From Paenibacillus woosongensis (GTDB lineage Bacteria; Bacillota; Bacilli; Paenibacillales; Paenibacillaceae), in the NCBI RefSeq assembly GCF_030122845.1, contig NZ_CP126084.1, positions 4,860,501 to 4,924,500 of the forward strand: a DNA stretch of 64,000 nt, read 5' to 3'. Every line of letters begins with the position of its first letter. Within the stretch, counting starts at the first letter, position 1. The position numbers and the translations under genes are program-made. The notes under the pieces were generated by a model, which saw nothing but the letters and a program-made list of their open reading frames with translations, was not told the DNA's origin and did no database searches. Below, in pieces: positions 12,067 to 21,613 of the stretch.

Positions 12067-12115
12067 GCCTGTTCACCTCCAGCTAATATCTGGTTGTATC
12101 TTATGTGACATTGTA

Positions 12116-12676
12116 TCAAAAGATGAAAATTAGTCCAAACGCAAGCAAAATGGCGCCGCCTGCAGCTTCCCCATATTCCCCCAGCCGGCTTCCTACACCC
12201 CGGCCGAGCAGCAGACCCAGGATCGACATGATCCCGCCGAACACGGCAAAAGCAATGACCGTCAGCAGCAGGTCGCTATGGAACATGCCCAGGGATACAC
12301 CTACGGAAAAGGAGTCCACGCTTACGCTTAGCGAAAACAGCAATATTCCAAAAAATGAACGGTAATTCACGATCCGCTCATTGCCGCCAAAAAGCGAGTT
12401 CCATATCATATGCCCCCCTAGGAGCACAAGCAAGCTGCCGGATACGTACTTGGACAGCCCTCCCAGCAATTCCCCCACATATTGTCCGGCAACGACGCCC
12501 AGCAGCGGCATCAAAAAATGGAACAAAGCAACCAGCAAGCTGATCCGGAATATTTCCATGCTCCTTACGCCGCGCATACCTATACCGATTCCCAGGGAAA
12601 AGGCGTCCATTCCCAAAGCTGCGGCCATTAAAGCTATCGTTAACAATTCACCCAGCCGCTCGTATACTACAGCCAT
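12116..12676 (-). CDS. mntP: MntP-family manganese efflux pump
   Basis: A membrane protein of 186 residues with about six helices. It has the family's two related acidic motifs, GMDAFSLGIGIG and SVDSFSVGVSLG. Members export Mn2+. The ATG at 12676 is chosen because GGGAG lies 9 bases upstream. An earlier in-frame ATG at 12718 has no ribosome binding site and lies inside a hairpin. It corresponds by position to ywlD of Bacillus. Its ribosome binding site is inside a stem, suggesting translational control. Confidence 0.9.
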   Translation of the reverse strand: MAVVYERLGELLTIALMAAALGMDAFSLGIGIGMRGVRSMEIFRISLLVALFHFLMPLLGVVAGQYVGELLGGLSKYVSGSLLVLLGGHMIWNSLFGGNERIVNYRSFFGILLFSLSVSVDSFSVGVSLGMFHSDLLLTVIAFAVFGGIMSILGLLLGRGVGSRLGEYGEAAGGAILLAFGLIFIF

Positions 12677-12685
12677 AACGCCACA

Positions 12686-12733
12686 CTCCCATGTCCGAGG
12701 ATGGTTTTGTACAACCATATGCGAACATGGGAG
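12686..12733 (-). promoter_or_regulatory. hairpin sequestering the mntP ribosome binding site
   Basis: On the minus strand CTCCCATGT (12733-12725) pairs perfectly with ACATGGGAG (12694-12686), and an inner 6-base stem ATGGTT/AACCAT extends it. The 3' arm contains GGGAG, the mntP ribosome binding site, so folding would hide it. No U-run follows, so this is not a terminator. It does not show the core I would expect of the yybP-ykoY manganese riboswitch. Confidence 0.55.
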
Positions 12734-12777
12734 GACTCATGACAAGCTTTTGGCCGGTGCCTGCAGCCTATCCCCAG

Positions 12778-13632
12778 CTACTCACCAAATAAATCAAGCT
12801 GGGAAGGCGGCAGCTCCGCCGGCTCCATCCCGAGAATTTCCATCATCTCCCGGGCGTTCGAAGCCGCATCACCACCGGAGTTATTATTAAAAATCATGCA
12901 GATTTCCTTCGCCCCCCGCGACTCCAACACGCGAAGCTTATCCCGCCATTCCGTCAATTCCTCTCGATTATAGCGGTACAAATAACGGATCTCCCTCCAA
13001 TTGGGCGCACCGCTTTGCGTCCAGCCGGCGGCATTCCTGCCGTGGAGCCGGACGATCGTCAGCCGCTCGTCCGTTGGCTCAAGCACCGTAGGCACCGAGC
13101 CCAGGCCTACTTGAGGCTCGTCGCAGACGATATGAATCCAGCCTTCCTCACGCATAAAGTCCAGCGTCCGCTCGCGCATCCCCTCGGCAAACCAGCTCTG
13201 GTGCCTGAACTCAAGCGCTAGCGGCAGCCGCCCCATCCATTTCCTGACCGCCCGCAGCTGCCGGACATGATCGGGATTGCAGTCGAACCAAGGCGGGAAC
13301 TGGAACATCACCGCACGAAGACGTCCAGATTCCACGACCGGCGCGATCGAATCCAGATAAGCCTGGAACATGACTCCCGGCCCCTCGAACGGGACCTTTC
13401 CCCGGGCGTGCCCGGTCATGCCTTGATAGGCCTTGAGAATAAAAGTAAACGAAGGCGGCGTCATCTCCAGCCAGCGGGAATACGTATCCCTGCCCAATAC
13501 GGCATAAAACGAGCTGTCGACTTCCACAACGGGAAAATGACGGGCGTACCATCCCAGCTTCTGCCTGGACGGCGTGCCGGGCGGATACAGATCGTCATGG
13601 TCTCCCCACCCGGTAAGCCCGACAGATATCAT
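12778..13632 (-). CDS. DUF72 (YecE-like) protein
   Basis: A 284-residue TIM-barrel-type protein of the DUF72 family, recognised from the N-terminal ISVGLTGWGDHDDLYPPG, FPVVEVDSSFYAV and ALEFRHQSWF segments and the C-terminal EICMIFNNNSGGDAASNA. The biochemical role of the family is not known to me. The ATG follows AAGGCGGTGA. It is placed between ywlC and mntP, where Bacillus has no such gene, so it is a local insertion in the ywl order. Confidence 0.88.
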   Translation of the reverse strand: MISVGLTGWGDHDDLYPPGTPSRQKLGWYARHFPVVEVDSSFYAVLGRDTYSRWLEMTPPSFTFILKAYQGMTGHARGKVPFEGPGVMFQAYLDSIAPVVESGRLRAVMFQFPPWFDCNPDHVRQLRAVRKWMGRLPLALEFRHQSWFAEGMRERTLDFMREEGWIHIVCDEPQVGLGSVPTVLEPTDERLTIVRLHGRNAAGWTQSGAPNWREIRYLYRYNREELTEWRDKLRVLESRGAKEICMIFNNNSGGDAASNAREMMEILGMEPAELPPSQLDLFGE

Positions 13633-13661
13633 ACGGCTTCACCGCCTTTCGTCAGCATTCC

Positions 13662-14810
13662 TTATACATCTATGACGTCATGTCCCGCCGCTTTAAGCAG
13701 GCGGTTCATGACGGCGGCGCCGAGGCCGTCCTCAGGACAGGCCTCGGCCAGCATGTACGTGACGCCGCGCTCGTCGAAGCGGCGGAGCGCCGCGTAGAGA
13801 CGGTGCGCAGCCGTCTCCAGCGCATGGACGCTGCCGAGCGAGAGCACGCAGTCGGCGCGGAAGTAAGGGAGGTGCTCGTCGAACGCGAGCACGCCCGTCA
13901 CTTCCCCGCGCAGCGCGGCCGCCTCGAGCTCGGCGGCGATCCGGGCCGCCACGGCTTCGGCGGCGGCCCCACGCACGATGCGCAGCGTGCCGCGCGGCGC
14001 ATAGTGCGTGTACTTCATTCCCGGCGACTTCGGTGCCGGGATGTCCTGGGCCCCGCCCGCCTCCCGCAGGGCGGGGTCCAGGGTCACGCCGCCCGGGGCG
14101 ATGCGGGCGAGCTGCTCGGCCGTGATCCCGCCGGGGCGGAGCACGGTGACCGTGCCGTCCGGGCCGGCCTCCACCACCGTCGATTCCACGCCCACCCCCG
14201 TGGGCCCGCCGTCGACGATGCCATCGATCACGCCGGCCAGATCCTCGCCCACATGCTGTGCCAGCGTGGGGCTCGGCCGCCCCGACCGGTTGGCGCTGGG
14301 CGCCGCCACCGGACAACCTGCTGCGGCAATCAGCCGCAGCGCTATGTCGTGGGCCGGCATCCGCACGGCCACGGTGGACAGCCCCGCCGTCACGCGCGGC
14401 GAGATGGCGCCGGGTGCCGCTGGAAGCACCAGCGTCAGCGGCCCCGGCCAATAAGCCTCCATGAGCGCGCGCGCCGTCTCGTTCACCTCGGTGACGAGAC
14501 CGTCCAGCTGCTTCACGTCGGCGATATGCACGATCAGCGGGTTGTCGGAAGGCCGCCCTTTGGCGGCAAAAATCGACTCCACCGCTGCCGTGCTCCGGGC
14601 GTCCGCACCGAGGCCGTACACCGTCTCGGTCGGAAAGGCCACCGTTCCTCCGGCCGCCAGCACCGCCGCCGCCTCCGCGATTGCCTTATCGCCGCCCGTT
14701 CCTGTGACATCCCACCAGCACGTCCGCTCTCCATCCGATGCATTTGCACCTTGCGGCTTCTTTATGCCGATCTCCTTTATCGGTTCCTTGACCTGATCCT
14801 TATCGTTCAT
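13662..14810 (-). CDS. ywlC: threonylcarbamoyl-AMP synthase (Sua5)
   Basis: Makes threonylcarbamoyl-adenylate from threonine, bicarbonate and ATP for the t6A37 tRNA modification. The YrdC domain spans about residues 40-235, with GGTVAFPTETVYGLGADA, AAKGRPSDNPLIVHI and APSANRSGRPSPT. The C-terminal Sua5 domain begins with the PGMKYTHYAPRG linker. It has 382 residues, slightly long because of an N-terminal extension of about 35 residues. The gene is much richer in GC than its neighbours, which creates a long antisense ORF. Confidence 0.95.
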   Translation of the reverse strand: MNDKDQVKEPIKEIGIKKPQGANASDGERTCWWDVTGTGGDKAIAEAAAVLAAGGTVAFPTETVYGLGADARSTAAVESIFAAKGRPSDNPLIVHIADVKQLDGLVTEVNETARALMEAYWPGPLTLVLPAAPGAISPRVTAGLSTVAVRMPAHDIALRLIAAAGCPVAAPSANRSGRPSPTLAQHVGEDLAGVIDGIVDGGPTGVGVESTVVEAGPDGTVTVLRPGGITAEQLARIAPGGVTLDPALREAGGAQDIPAPKSPGMKYTHYAPRGTLRIVRGAAAEAVAARIAAELEAAALRGEVTGVLAFDEHLPYFRADCVLSLGSVHALETAAHRLYAALRRFDERGVTYMLAEACPEDGLGAAVMNRLLKAAGHDVIDV

Positions 14811-14958
14811 GGCGTATCCACTCTAACTTTCATCTATAGTTGTAATTATTATAACCCAACCCGCGCAGCGCAAAAAGCTTGTCCGCCCCCATAACCCCAT
14901 CCGCCGGTTATACGCGTGGCATGACAAGCCTTCGCCTCTTTTCAAAATTATCAATCGC

Positions 14959-15696
14959 TTATTTAAACAAGCCCATAATCCAATCCCACAGTCCCGACAG
15001 CATATCCCACAGGAAAAAACGAACCTCCGCCTTCTCCTGCTGCACCGGCACATGCGTCTGCCCTGCTTCGTCCATATCGCCCGAACCTGGCGCGTTAGCT
15101 AGATCAGCAGCGCCTGCCGCAACTGCGCCCCCGATGCCGGGGCTGCATTTTGAAGATCAGCCTCCGCCTCGCTCCTGCCCTTCGCCAGCGCCTCCCCACT
15201 GCCAGCGTCGATGAAGCAAAGCGGCGGAAACAGCACGCACCACCAATTTTTGCCCTCGCCTTTCCCCAATGTCACGCGCAGCGCTTCATAATCCCCTGCC
15301 GGGTAAACGGCTCCGCCGTACATTTTCGTCGGAAAGGGGACAACCCCCAGCTCCACTTTGTAAGCATAGGTTTTGCCGCTTTTTCAAGCGTCCGCTTTAC
15401 CGTATCTTCTACTAAATCCAGGTTGCTCTGTATGACTCGCCGAGCCTCCGCAAGGCTGACGGGAGCTTCCAGCTGCTGAACCCACCCATTCATCTGCTCA
15501 ACGATCGCATCGCGAACCTGCCGTTTGACCGCCTGATCACCCGGCCGATCCGAATTAGCAAGGATCCTCAGCCGGATTGATTCCTCCGGTATGGAGCTGC
15601 CGAGAGCGGCGGCATCGTTTTTTGTCCTTCCCAAGACATGAACAAAATCATTAAGCTGCAAAAAATAAGTGCCATACTGCGGAACTGCCGTCTCAT
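14959..15696 (-). pseudogene. spoIIR: spoIIR, reading frame broken three times
   Basis: SpoIIR is the secreted forespore signal that activates SpoIIGA and so sigma-E. Read in pieces, all of it is here. An N-terminal membrane anchor (MRRQFRSMALIFCSLMILF from ATG 15696, GAGGGG upstream) precedes IPEESIRLRILANSD. KVELGVVPFPTKMYGG, YPAGDYEALRVTLGKG and NWWCVLFPPLCF follow, and the end is VRFFLWDMLSGLWDWIMG. The pieces lie in different frames. Each break falls in a mononucleotide run that is one base short: A6 at 15618-15623, A4 at 15371-15374 and G5 at 15128-15132. Restoring three bases gives about 246 residues. Sequencing error or true decay are both possible. Confidence 0.85.
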
Positions 15697-15816
15697 TGCC
15701 GCTTCCCCTCTACGAAACTACTGATGTCTATCAGTATGTCCGTTTAAGAGAAACGTAAACCTATCCATCTGCTAGATTTAAGCTCTAATTCTACCAATTC
15801 TATGCCCGGCGGCAAA

Positions 15817-17000
15817 TTACTGCGGCCTGATCGAAGCGTACCGTGAAGTGGTCAAGGGGTGATCCTCCTCCGCCTCCTTGCCGTGAATCATAATGCTCAT
15901 CGCTACCCCGATGCTGGCCATATTAATCATCAATGACGTCCCCCGTAACTGATAAAGGGCAAAGTAATTCCCGTCAGCGGCATCAGGCCGATGAACATCC
16001 CGATGTTCTCGAAAATCTGGTACAGCAGCATCGCCACGATGCCGACGATAAGCAGCGGTCCGGAACGGTCCCGGCAATCCAGCGATATCAGAATCAGCCT
16101 ATGAATCAGGACAAAATACAGCAGCAGCAATACCGAACAGCCAATAAAGCCGAATTCCTCGGCTATGACGACAAAGATCGAATCGGAATACGTGAGCGGC
16201 ACCAGATCAGCCTGAACGTTGGCGCCCTGCATGAAGCCTTCGCCCGTCATTCCGCCGGTGGCGATAGCCAGCTTGGCGTTTTTCGTATGATAGATCGCCT
16301 TGTCCGTGGCCATTTCCGGCATTAGCCAAGGGTCAATCCGTTCGATCCAGTGCTCCCGTCCGATATTTTCGAAGAAAGCATATACCTGCTCATAATATAT
16401 TTTGTAAGCACTAATTCCACCCAGAACGGATCCGCCAAAAATCGCCAAGGCAATCAATGCATGCGTGTACTTGATATTTCCAATCCAGAGCATCCCCGCC
16501 AAAATCACGAGATAACTCAGCGCATTCCCCAAGTCGTTCTGAGCCATCACCGCGACAAAGGGGATGAAGGTTAACAAGCATACCGGCACGACATCCCGCC
16601 AGAACAATAGTCCGGATTTCCGCTTGCGAACAAGCAGGAATCCTAGAAAAATAACGAGGATCAGCTTAAAAAATTCCGCCGGCTGAAAGCTGATTCCGCC
16701 CGGCAGCGTCATCCAACCCGTCGCGTTATGATATGTGTTCCCGATGAACATGACCACGACGAGCAGACATAGTCCAAACAAATAAATATATATCGCATTT
16801 TTGATCAGAAGGCGGAAATCAAGCAAGGACACCAGAAAAAACACGACAAAACCCAAAATGTAATATTTCAGCATTTGCAGGTGATACCCGCTGTACTTCG
16901 TGTCCGAGGTTGCGCTATAAAGGACTGCGATACTGATCCCCATGAGGATGAGCAAAATAAATACGATCGTGAAGTCAATTTTCTTAAGCTTGTTAAGCAT
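15817..17000 (-). pseudogene. SEDS-family (RodA/FtsW) glycosyltransferase, frameshifted near its end
   Basis: A polytopic peptidoglycan polymerase of the RodA/FtsW/SpoVE family. ATG 17000 follows AGGAGGACGGCAA. About ten membrane helices are seen, with ATGWMTLPGGISFQPAEFFK, AQNDLGNALSY and NIGMFIGLMPLTGITLPFIS, which look more RodA-like than FtsW-like. After FISYGG the frame is lost at a G5 run (15940-15944). With one more G it continues TSLMINMASIGVAMSI to a stop at 15817, giving about 394 residues. Hence a single-base error or a late truncating mutation. This gene is not between spoIIR and prmC in Bacillus. Confidence 0.85.
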
Positions 17001-17171
17001 TTGCCGTCCTCCTGCCCCTATCGATGAATGTGCAATAACCGCTACTTCATTATTGTAAGTAAAAGTCAGGTTAAAGTCTATCTGACAGCCCCAGAAAAGA
17101 TCCCCCGACGCCAAGCCTTTGTCTGCCGGCAGCCTGGCTTGAAACGATGTACCTTGCCGTCGTCACAAGTC

Positions 17172-17223
17172 AAAAAATCCCCGGACGGGGAGCGGTTGTA
17201 CTGCCTGCCGCCTCTGTCCGGGG
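17172..17223 (-). terminator. Rho-independent terminator of prfA-prmC
   Basis: On the minus strand CCCCGGAC pairs with GTCCGGGG around a partly paired GC-rich loop, followed by ATTTTTTG. It separates prfA-prmC from the SEDS gene. The remainder of the 432-base gap 17001-17432 shows no coding signal. A part of it (about 17240-17380) contains loosely repeated ATGCTC and GGTATT segments. Confidence 0.8.
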
Positions 17224-17432
17224 AAGCCGTTGCGCGATAGTCGCTATTGCTGCGATGCTCATCCGTGTCACGCACCCGGTATTGCCGCCATGTTCACCAG
17301 TGTCATCCATTCGGTATTCCGCGGCGTTCACTTAGTCCCGCAGCTCGGCATCGCCACGATGCTCGCTCGGCGTTATCATTCCCGGCGCAGATCAGCGAGC
17401 CGCGAGATCAACTATAGCATAGTCACTACGAT

Positions 17433-18326
17433 TCAGTGGATCGCGACGCCCAGGACATGCCGGTCAATTCCGGCCAAATCCGGTACGGTCACGATCTCCT
17501 GCCAATGCCCGGCAGCCCGCAGCATCTCGGCTACATCGGCGGCCTGCCCCAGGCCCAGCTCAAAGCCGATCAGGCGGGGCGGCTGCGGAAGCAGCGCAAG
17601 CTGCGCCATCATCTCGCGGTATGGCGCCAGACCGTCCGGGCCTCCGTCAAGTGCGGTGCGCGGCTCGTAGTCGCGCACCTCCGGCTGGAGGCCCGCGATC
17701 ACATCCGCCGGAATGTACGGCGGATTGGACACCACGATGTCCAGCGGCTCGCCCGCAAACGGCTCAAGCAGGTTCCCCTGCTTGAACGCCACATCCAGGC
17801 CGAGCCGCCGGACATTGCCCTGCGCCACCGCCAGCGCGTCCGGCGAGATATCGCTCGCCGCCACGCGCCAGTTCGGGCGCAGGTGCTTCAAGGCAGCGGC
17901 AATCGCGCCGCTGCCGGTGCCGATGTCGGCGGCATACAGCGCGCCGCCGGCCGGCAGGCGATCGGCCTGCTGCACGATCGCCTCCACGAGCAGCTCCGTC
18001 TCCGGGCGGGGAATCAGCACAGCCGGCGTGACCTGAAAGGTCAGGCCGTAGAATTCCTGCTCCCCGATAATGTACTGCGCTGGCTCGCCCGCCGCTTTGC
18101 GGCGGATCACTTCCTCCCACGCTTCCTTCTTCTCGCGCGGGAACGGATCGCGCAGCGCCGCCAAATAAGCGGCGCCCTCCAGGCCGAGCACATGCCGGAT
18201 CAGCAGCTCGGCGTTGGAGTCCGGCTCCTGCACGCCCGCCGCCGCTAAAAAAGAAGAAGCCTCTCTGCGGGCTTCCGAAATATTGTGCTTGTCAGATAGG
18301 GTATAGCTTACGCCGTCTCTGTTCAA
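17433..18326 (-). CDS. prmC: peptide chain release factor N5-glutamine methyltransferase
   Basis: Methylates the glutamine of the GGQ motif of release factors using S-adenosylmethionine. It has 297 residues. The SAM motif is DIGTGSGAIAAAL (around residues 134-146), and the catalytic NPPY is at 201-204. The start is a TTG at 18326. The ribosome binding site AAAGGAG lies inside the end of prfA, whose stop is 4 bases away, so translation is coupled. The substrate gene is directly upstream, as in Bacillus. Confidence 0.96.
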   Translation of the reverse strand: MNRDGVSYTLSDKHNISEARREASSFLAAAGVQEPDSNAELLIRHVLGLEGAAYLAALRDPFPREKKEAWEEVIRRKAAGEPAQYIIGEQEFYGLTFQVTPAVLIPRPETELLVEAIVQQADRLPAGGALYAADIGTGSGAIAAALKHLRPNWRVAASDISPDALAVAQGNVRRLGLDVAFKQGNLLEPFAGEPLDIVVSNPPYIPADVIAGLQPEVRDYEPRTALDGGPDGLAPYREMMAQLALLPQPPRLIGFELGLGQAADVAEMLRAAGHWQEIVTVPDLAGIDRHVLGVAIH

Positions 18327-18330
18327 AGCG

Positions 18331-19398
18331 TTATTCTCCTTTATCCATCATTTCAGCTTGCTCCGCCAGGGTCAGCGCGGATACAAACTCTTCGATATCC
18401 CCGTTCATCACCTGATCCAGCTTATGAACAGTCAGACCGATCCGATGGTCGGTTACCCGGCTCTGCGGGAAGTTATACGTACGAATCCGCTCACTGCGGT
18501 CACCTGTACCCACTTTGCTCTTCCGCTCGCCGGCGTATTTCGCCTCTTCCTCTTGGCGCATCATATCGGAAATCCGGGCCCGAAGCACCTGCAGCGCCTT
18601 CTCCTTATTGGAGTTCTGCGATTTGCCGTCCTGACACGTCGCCACAATCCCCGTCGGGATATGCGTGACCCGCACGGCCGACTTCGTGGTGTTAACGGAC
18701 TGTCCGCCTGCACCGCTGGAGCAGAACGTATCGACGCGGATATCCTTGTCGAGAATCTCGACGTCCACTTCCTCGGCTTCCGGCATAACCGCTACCGTGG
18801 AGGTGGAAGTATGAATCCGTCCGCCCGACTCCGTCGCCGGGATACGCTGTACGCGATGCGCACCGCTCTCGTATTTCATTTTGCTGTAAGCGCCGCGGCC
18901 GTTAATCATGAAAATAATTTCCTTGAAGCCGCCGAGATCGCTCTCGTTGACGTCCATGACATCCACTTTCCAGCCTTGGTTGTCAGCAAAGCGCGTATAC
19001 ATGCGGTACAAGTCGGCCGCAAACAAAGCCGCTTCGTCCCCGCCAGCCGCACCGCGGATTTCCACGATAACGTTCTTGTCATCGTTCGGGTCTTTAGGCA
19101 AAAGAAGAATGCGAATCTGCTCCTCCAGCTCCTGCTGGCGGGCGGACAGCTCCTCAATTTCCATCTTGACCATTTCACGCATTTCATCGTCCAGCTTCTC
19201 GGCCTGCATAGCTTTCGCCGCCTCGAGCTCTTCGATGACTTTCTTATATTCGGTATAAGCCTCGTAAGCAGGCTGCAAGTCCGATTGTTCCTTGGAATAA
19301 TCCCTTAGTTTCTTCGTGTCATTCGCTACATCCGGATCGCAGAGCAATTCGCTCAGTTTCTCATAACGATCAGCCAGGGATTGAAGTCGATCTAACAA
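18331..19398 (-). CDS. prfA: peptide chain release factor 1
   Basis: Releases nascent peptides at UAA and UAG. It has 355 residues. The codon-recognition PxT motif is PAT at 187-189, which separates it from RF2 (SPF). The GGQ motif is at 231-233 in [17 protein letters not shown]. The start is a TTG at 19398 with GAGGTGG 6 bases upstream. It is first in an operon with prmC. The 282 bases upstream (19399-19680) hold no gene that I can support. Confidence 0.97.
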   Translation of the reverse strand: MLDRLQSLADRYEKLSELLCDPDVANDTKKLRDYSKEQSDLQPAYEAYTEYKKVIEELEAAKAMQAEKLDDEMREMVKMEIEELSARQQELEEQIRILLLPKDPNDDKNVIVEIRGAAGGDEAALFAADLYRMYTRFADNQGWKVDVMDVNESDLGGFKEIIFMINGRGAYSKMKYESGAHRVQRIPATESGGRIHTSTSTVAVMPEAEEVDVEILDKDIRVDTFCSSGAGGQSVNTTKSAVRVTHIPTGIVATCQDGKSQNSNKEKALQVLRARISDMMRQEEEAKYAGERKSKVGTGDRSERIRTYNFPQSRVTDHRIGLTVHKLDQVMNGDIEEFVSALTLAEQAEMMDKGE

Positions 19399-19680
19399 GG
19401 GAAGCCACCTCTCTTTACATGGAAGTTTCCTGAAAATAGCCGTCCCTCAACGTTCAGCACATTAAGAGCAAACGACTGTTTATTATACCACAACTTCCGG
19501 CTTCTGAATAGGCCTTCCCGTCGACCTCCGTTTCCCAGCACCGTCATTTTCCTTACACAACCAATCCAGCCCCTGCTTTGGCTGCACATTTGCTGTATTC
19601 ACTGCATTTGCCAAAATCCCTCCGCCGATCACTTCGCTGATTTCAAATTAACCCCGCCGCAACCGTCCGCGCTTATGTAC

Positions 19681-20484
19681 TCACGGCAGCAGTCCCACCA
19701 TTTGCAGTCCGCGAGCGATTCCATGACGGTCTACATCCGCCGTCACGTACTTTGCAGCTTGCTTGACGCAGTCTGGCGCATTCCCCATCGCAATGCCGTG
19801 CCCCACGTACTGCAGCATCTCCAGATCGTTCAGGTTGTCGCCGAACGCGTAGGCTTCCTCCGGCTCGAAGCCCAGTCTATGAATGAGCTGGGCGATGCCG
19901 CTCGCTTTCGAGCCTCCGCCCGGGAGGACGTCCAGCGAGAAGGGATGCCAGCGCACAAAACTGAGCCCTGCAAACCTTTCCCGGTACTGCTGGTCCTCCG
20001 GCTCCTCGCAGAATAGCATCGTCTGATAAATGGAACGCCCTCGGAAGTATTCGGGATCACACGGAGGATGAGCGTATTCCAGCGATGTTATGCATTCTTC
20101 GACATAGGGATGGTGCGTCATGCTGCTGCGCATGGAATCTGCATTTAAATAAACCAGCGGATGTCCGTTTGCCTCGGCGAACCGGGACAATTCGTCCAGT
20201 TCTTCCTTCCGGAACGGGTTCGTATAAATGCGCTCCCCCTTCATTACGACGTACTGGCCGTTAAACCCGATGTAGGAATCGATTCCCAGCTCTTCAGCTA
20301 CCCGCTGCAGCATAAACGGGGAGCGGCCCGTCGCCAGCGCAACCTCGTGGCCAAGATCTTGCAGGGCTTGAATGGCTTCCTTCGCTGAACCGGGCAGCCG
20401 CTTGCGATGGTCCAGCAACGTGCCGTCAATATCGAAAAACACAATGGCTCGGCGGCCTGCCACCGGTGCATTCAGGGCCGGCAT
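19681..20484 (-). CDS. Cof-type HAD-superfamily phosphatase (1)
   Basis: A 267-residue Cof-subfamily (IIB cap) HAD hydrolase. It shows the nucleophile motif FFDIDGTLLDHR near residue 15, ALATGRS with the motif II residue, and GDNLNDLEMLQYVG for Mg2+ binding. Such enzymes dephosphorylate sugar phosphates, FMN, PLP or similar small molecules; the substrate cannot be told from sequence. The ATG at 20484 follows GGGTGGTGAGAAC. It lies 4 bases after the ABC ATPase gene, so it belongs to that operon. Confidence 0.88.
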   Translation of the reverse strand: MPALNAPVAGRRAIVFFDIDGTLLDHRKRLPGSAKEAIQALQDLGHEVALATGRSPFMLQRVAEELGIDSYIGFNGQYVVMKGERIYTNPFRKEELDELSRFAEANGHPLVYLNADSMRSSMTHHPYVEECITSLEYAHPPCDPEYFRGRSIYQTMLFCEEPEDQQYRERFAGLSFVRWHPFSLDVLPGGGSKASGIAQLIHRLGFEPEEAYAFGDNLNDLEMLQYVGHGIAMGNAPDCVKQAAKYVTADVDRHGIARGLQMVGLLP

Positions 20485-20488
20485 GTTC

Positions 20489-21613
20489 TCACCACCCTGA
20501 TGTAACCTGGAGCGGAGCTGCGTCCGGCGTTGAACTTGAGCCTGTGCTAGAGGAAGCATCCAAGGAAGCCTTCGATGCTACGCCGGGAATATGCAGTGTA
20601 ACCTGGTCATGGAGCTTGAAGGCGGCGGGAGAGATCACTTCCCATTGCTGGCCTGCTGCGCGGACGTCATAATTGAACTCTTTCCCTTGAAACTGGACAT
20701 TTACGATTTCTCCGTACAGCCCACCGGTGTGAGCCGGCTCAAGCCGGAATTGATCAGGCCGCACCGGGTACAGTCCCTGTGATTTGAAGCAGTCCGCAAC
20801 GGCGTCTCCAGGCCAAAACGTCGAAGGGTCGGCACCGAGCGGCATAAAGCGGTTGCCGCTCCAGCTTCCCTGTATTAAATTTGCCTTGGACACGAAACGG
20901 GCCACAAATTCGGTTTGCGGACGCAAATAAATTTCCTGCGGCGTGCCGACCTGCTCGATTCGGCCGTCCTTCATGACGACGATCCGGTCAGCCATGGACA
21001 AGGCCTCTCCCTGGTCATGCGTCACATAAACGATCGCAGAGCCCGTCTCGCGATGCACGGACTGGATTTCCCGGCGCATGTCCATCCGCAGCATCGCGTC
21101 CAGACTGCTCAGCGGTTCGTCCATCAGCAGCAGCGCCGGCTGAGGTGCGATCGCCCGGGCAATGGCGACCCGCTGCTTCTGACCGCCGGACAGCTCATGC
21201 GGCATCCGCTTGGCGAGATGCGCGAGACCCACAAGCTGGAGTACCTCGTTAATCCGCTCCTCCTCCCGCTCGCGAATCGCCCGCGGCGTCTCCTTATGCG
21301 TCCGAATCGGAAACCGGACATGCTCATAAATATTCATATGCGGCCAGAGGGCAAAGTTCTGGAACACCATGCCGATTCGTCTTTTTTCCGGGGGAAGACT
21401 GGATCGGGAGGAAGCTACGACGCTGCCGCCTATGGTAATCTCCCCGGAGGTCGGTTGTTCAAAGCCCGCGAGCATGCGCAGCAGAGTCGTTTTGCCACAA
21501 CCCGAGGGACCTAGAATCGCTACGAATTCACCGTCCGCAATGTTTAAGTTGATGGATTGCAAAGCCTGAAAACTCCCGAATGTCTTACTCACCTGTTTCA
21601 ATTGAATCGTCAT
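20489..21613 (-). CDS. ABC transporter ATP-binding protein (FbpC/PotA-like)
   Basis: ATPase of an importer, 374 residues. Walker A GPSGCGKTT is at 35-43, the Q-loop is in GMVFQNFALWPHM, the signature LSGGQKQRVAIARAI, and Walker B LLLMDEPLSSLDA. A C-terminal TOBE-like regulatory domain covers about 240-350, and the last 25 residues are Ser/Ala-rich. It resembles ATPases for ferric iron, 2-aminoethylphosphonate, polyamine or thiamine import. It overlaps the permease by 4 bases. Confidence 0.92.
   Translation of the reverse strand: MTIQLKQVSKTFGSFQALQSINLNIADGEFVAILGPSGCGKTTLLRMLAGFEQPTSGEITIGGSVVASSRSSLPPEKRRIGMVFQNFALWPHMNIYEHVRFPIRTHKETPRAIREREEERINEVLQLVGLAHLAKRMPHELSGGQKQRVAIARAIAPQPALLLMDEPLSSLDAMLRMDMRREIQSVHRETGSAIVYVTHDQGEALSMADRIVVMKDGRIEQVGTPQEIYLRPQTEFVARFVSKANLIQGSWSGNRFMPLGADPSTFWPGDAVADCFKSQGLYPVRPDQFRLEPAHTGGLYGEIVNVQFQGKEFNYDVRAAGQQWEVISPAAFKLHDQVTLHIPGVASKASLDASSSTGSSSTPDAAPLQVTSGW

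Noticed and set aside
12686..12777. yybP-ykoY manganese riboswitch upstream of mntP
   Set aside because: The region is short and I could not find the expected conserved loops; only the ribosome-site hairpin is supported.
13680..14894. 404-codon ORF on the plus strand
   Set aside because: It is antisense to ywlC, arises from high GC, is extremely rich in Arg and His, and has no ribosome binding site.
15099..15356. Separate 85-residue gene in the spoIIR region
   Set aside because: It is the middle segment of SpoIIR (KMYGG, NWWCVLFPPLCF) in a shifted frame, not an independent gene.
15817..16077. Separate 86-residue gene downstream of the SEDS gene
   Set aside because: Its C-terminal half is the missing end of the SEDS protein after a one-base frameshift, and its N-terminal half is an out-of-frame shadow.
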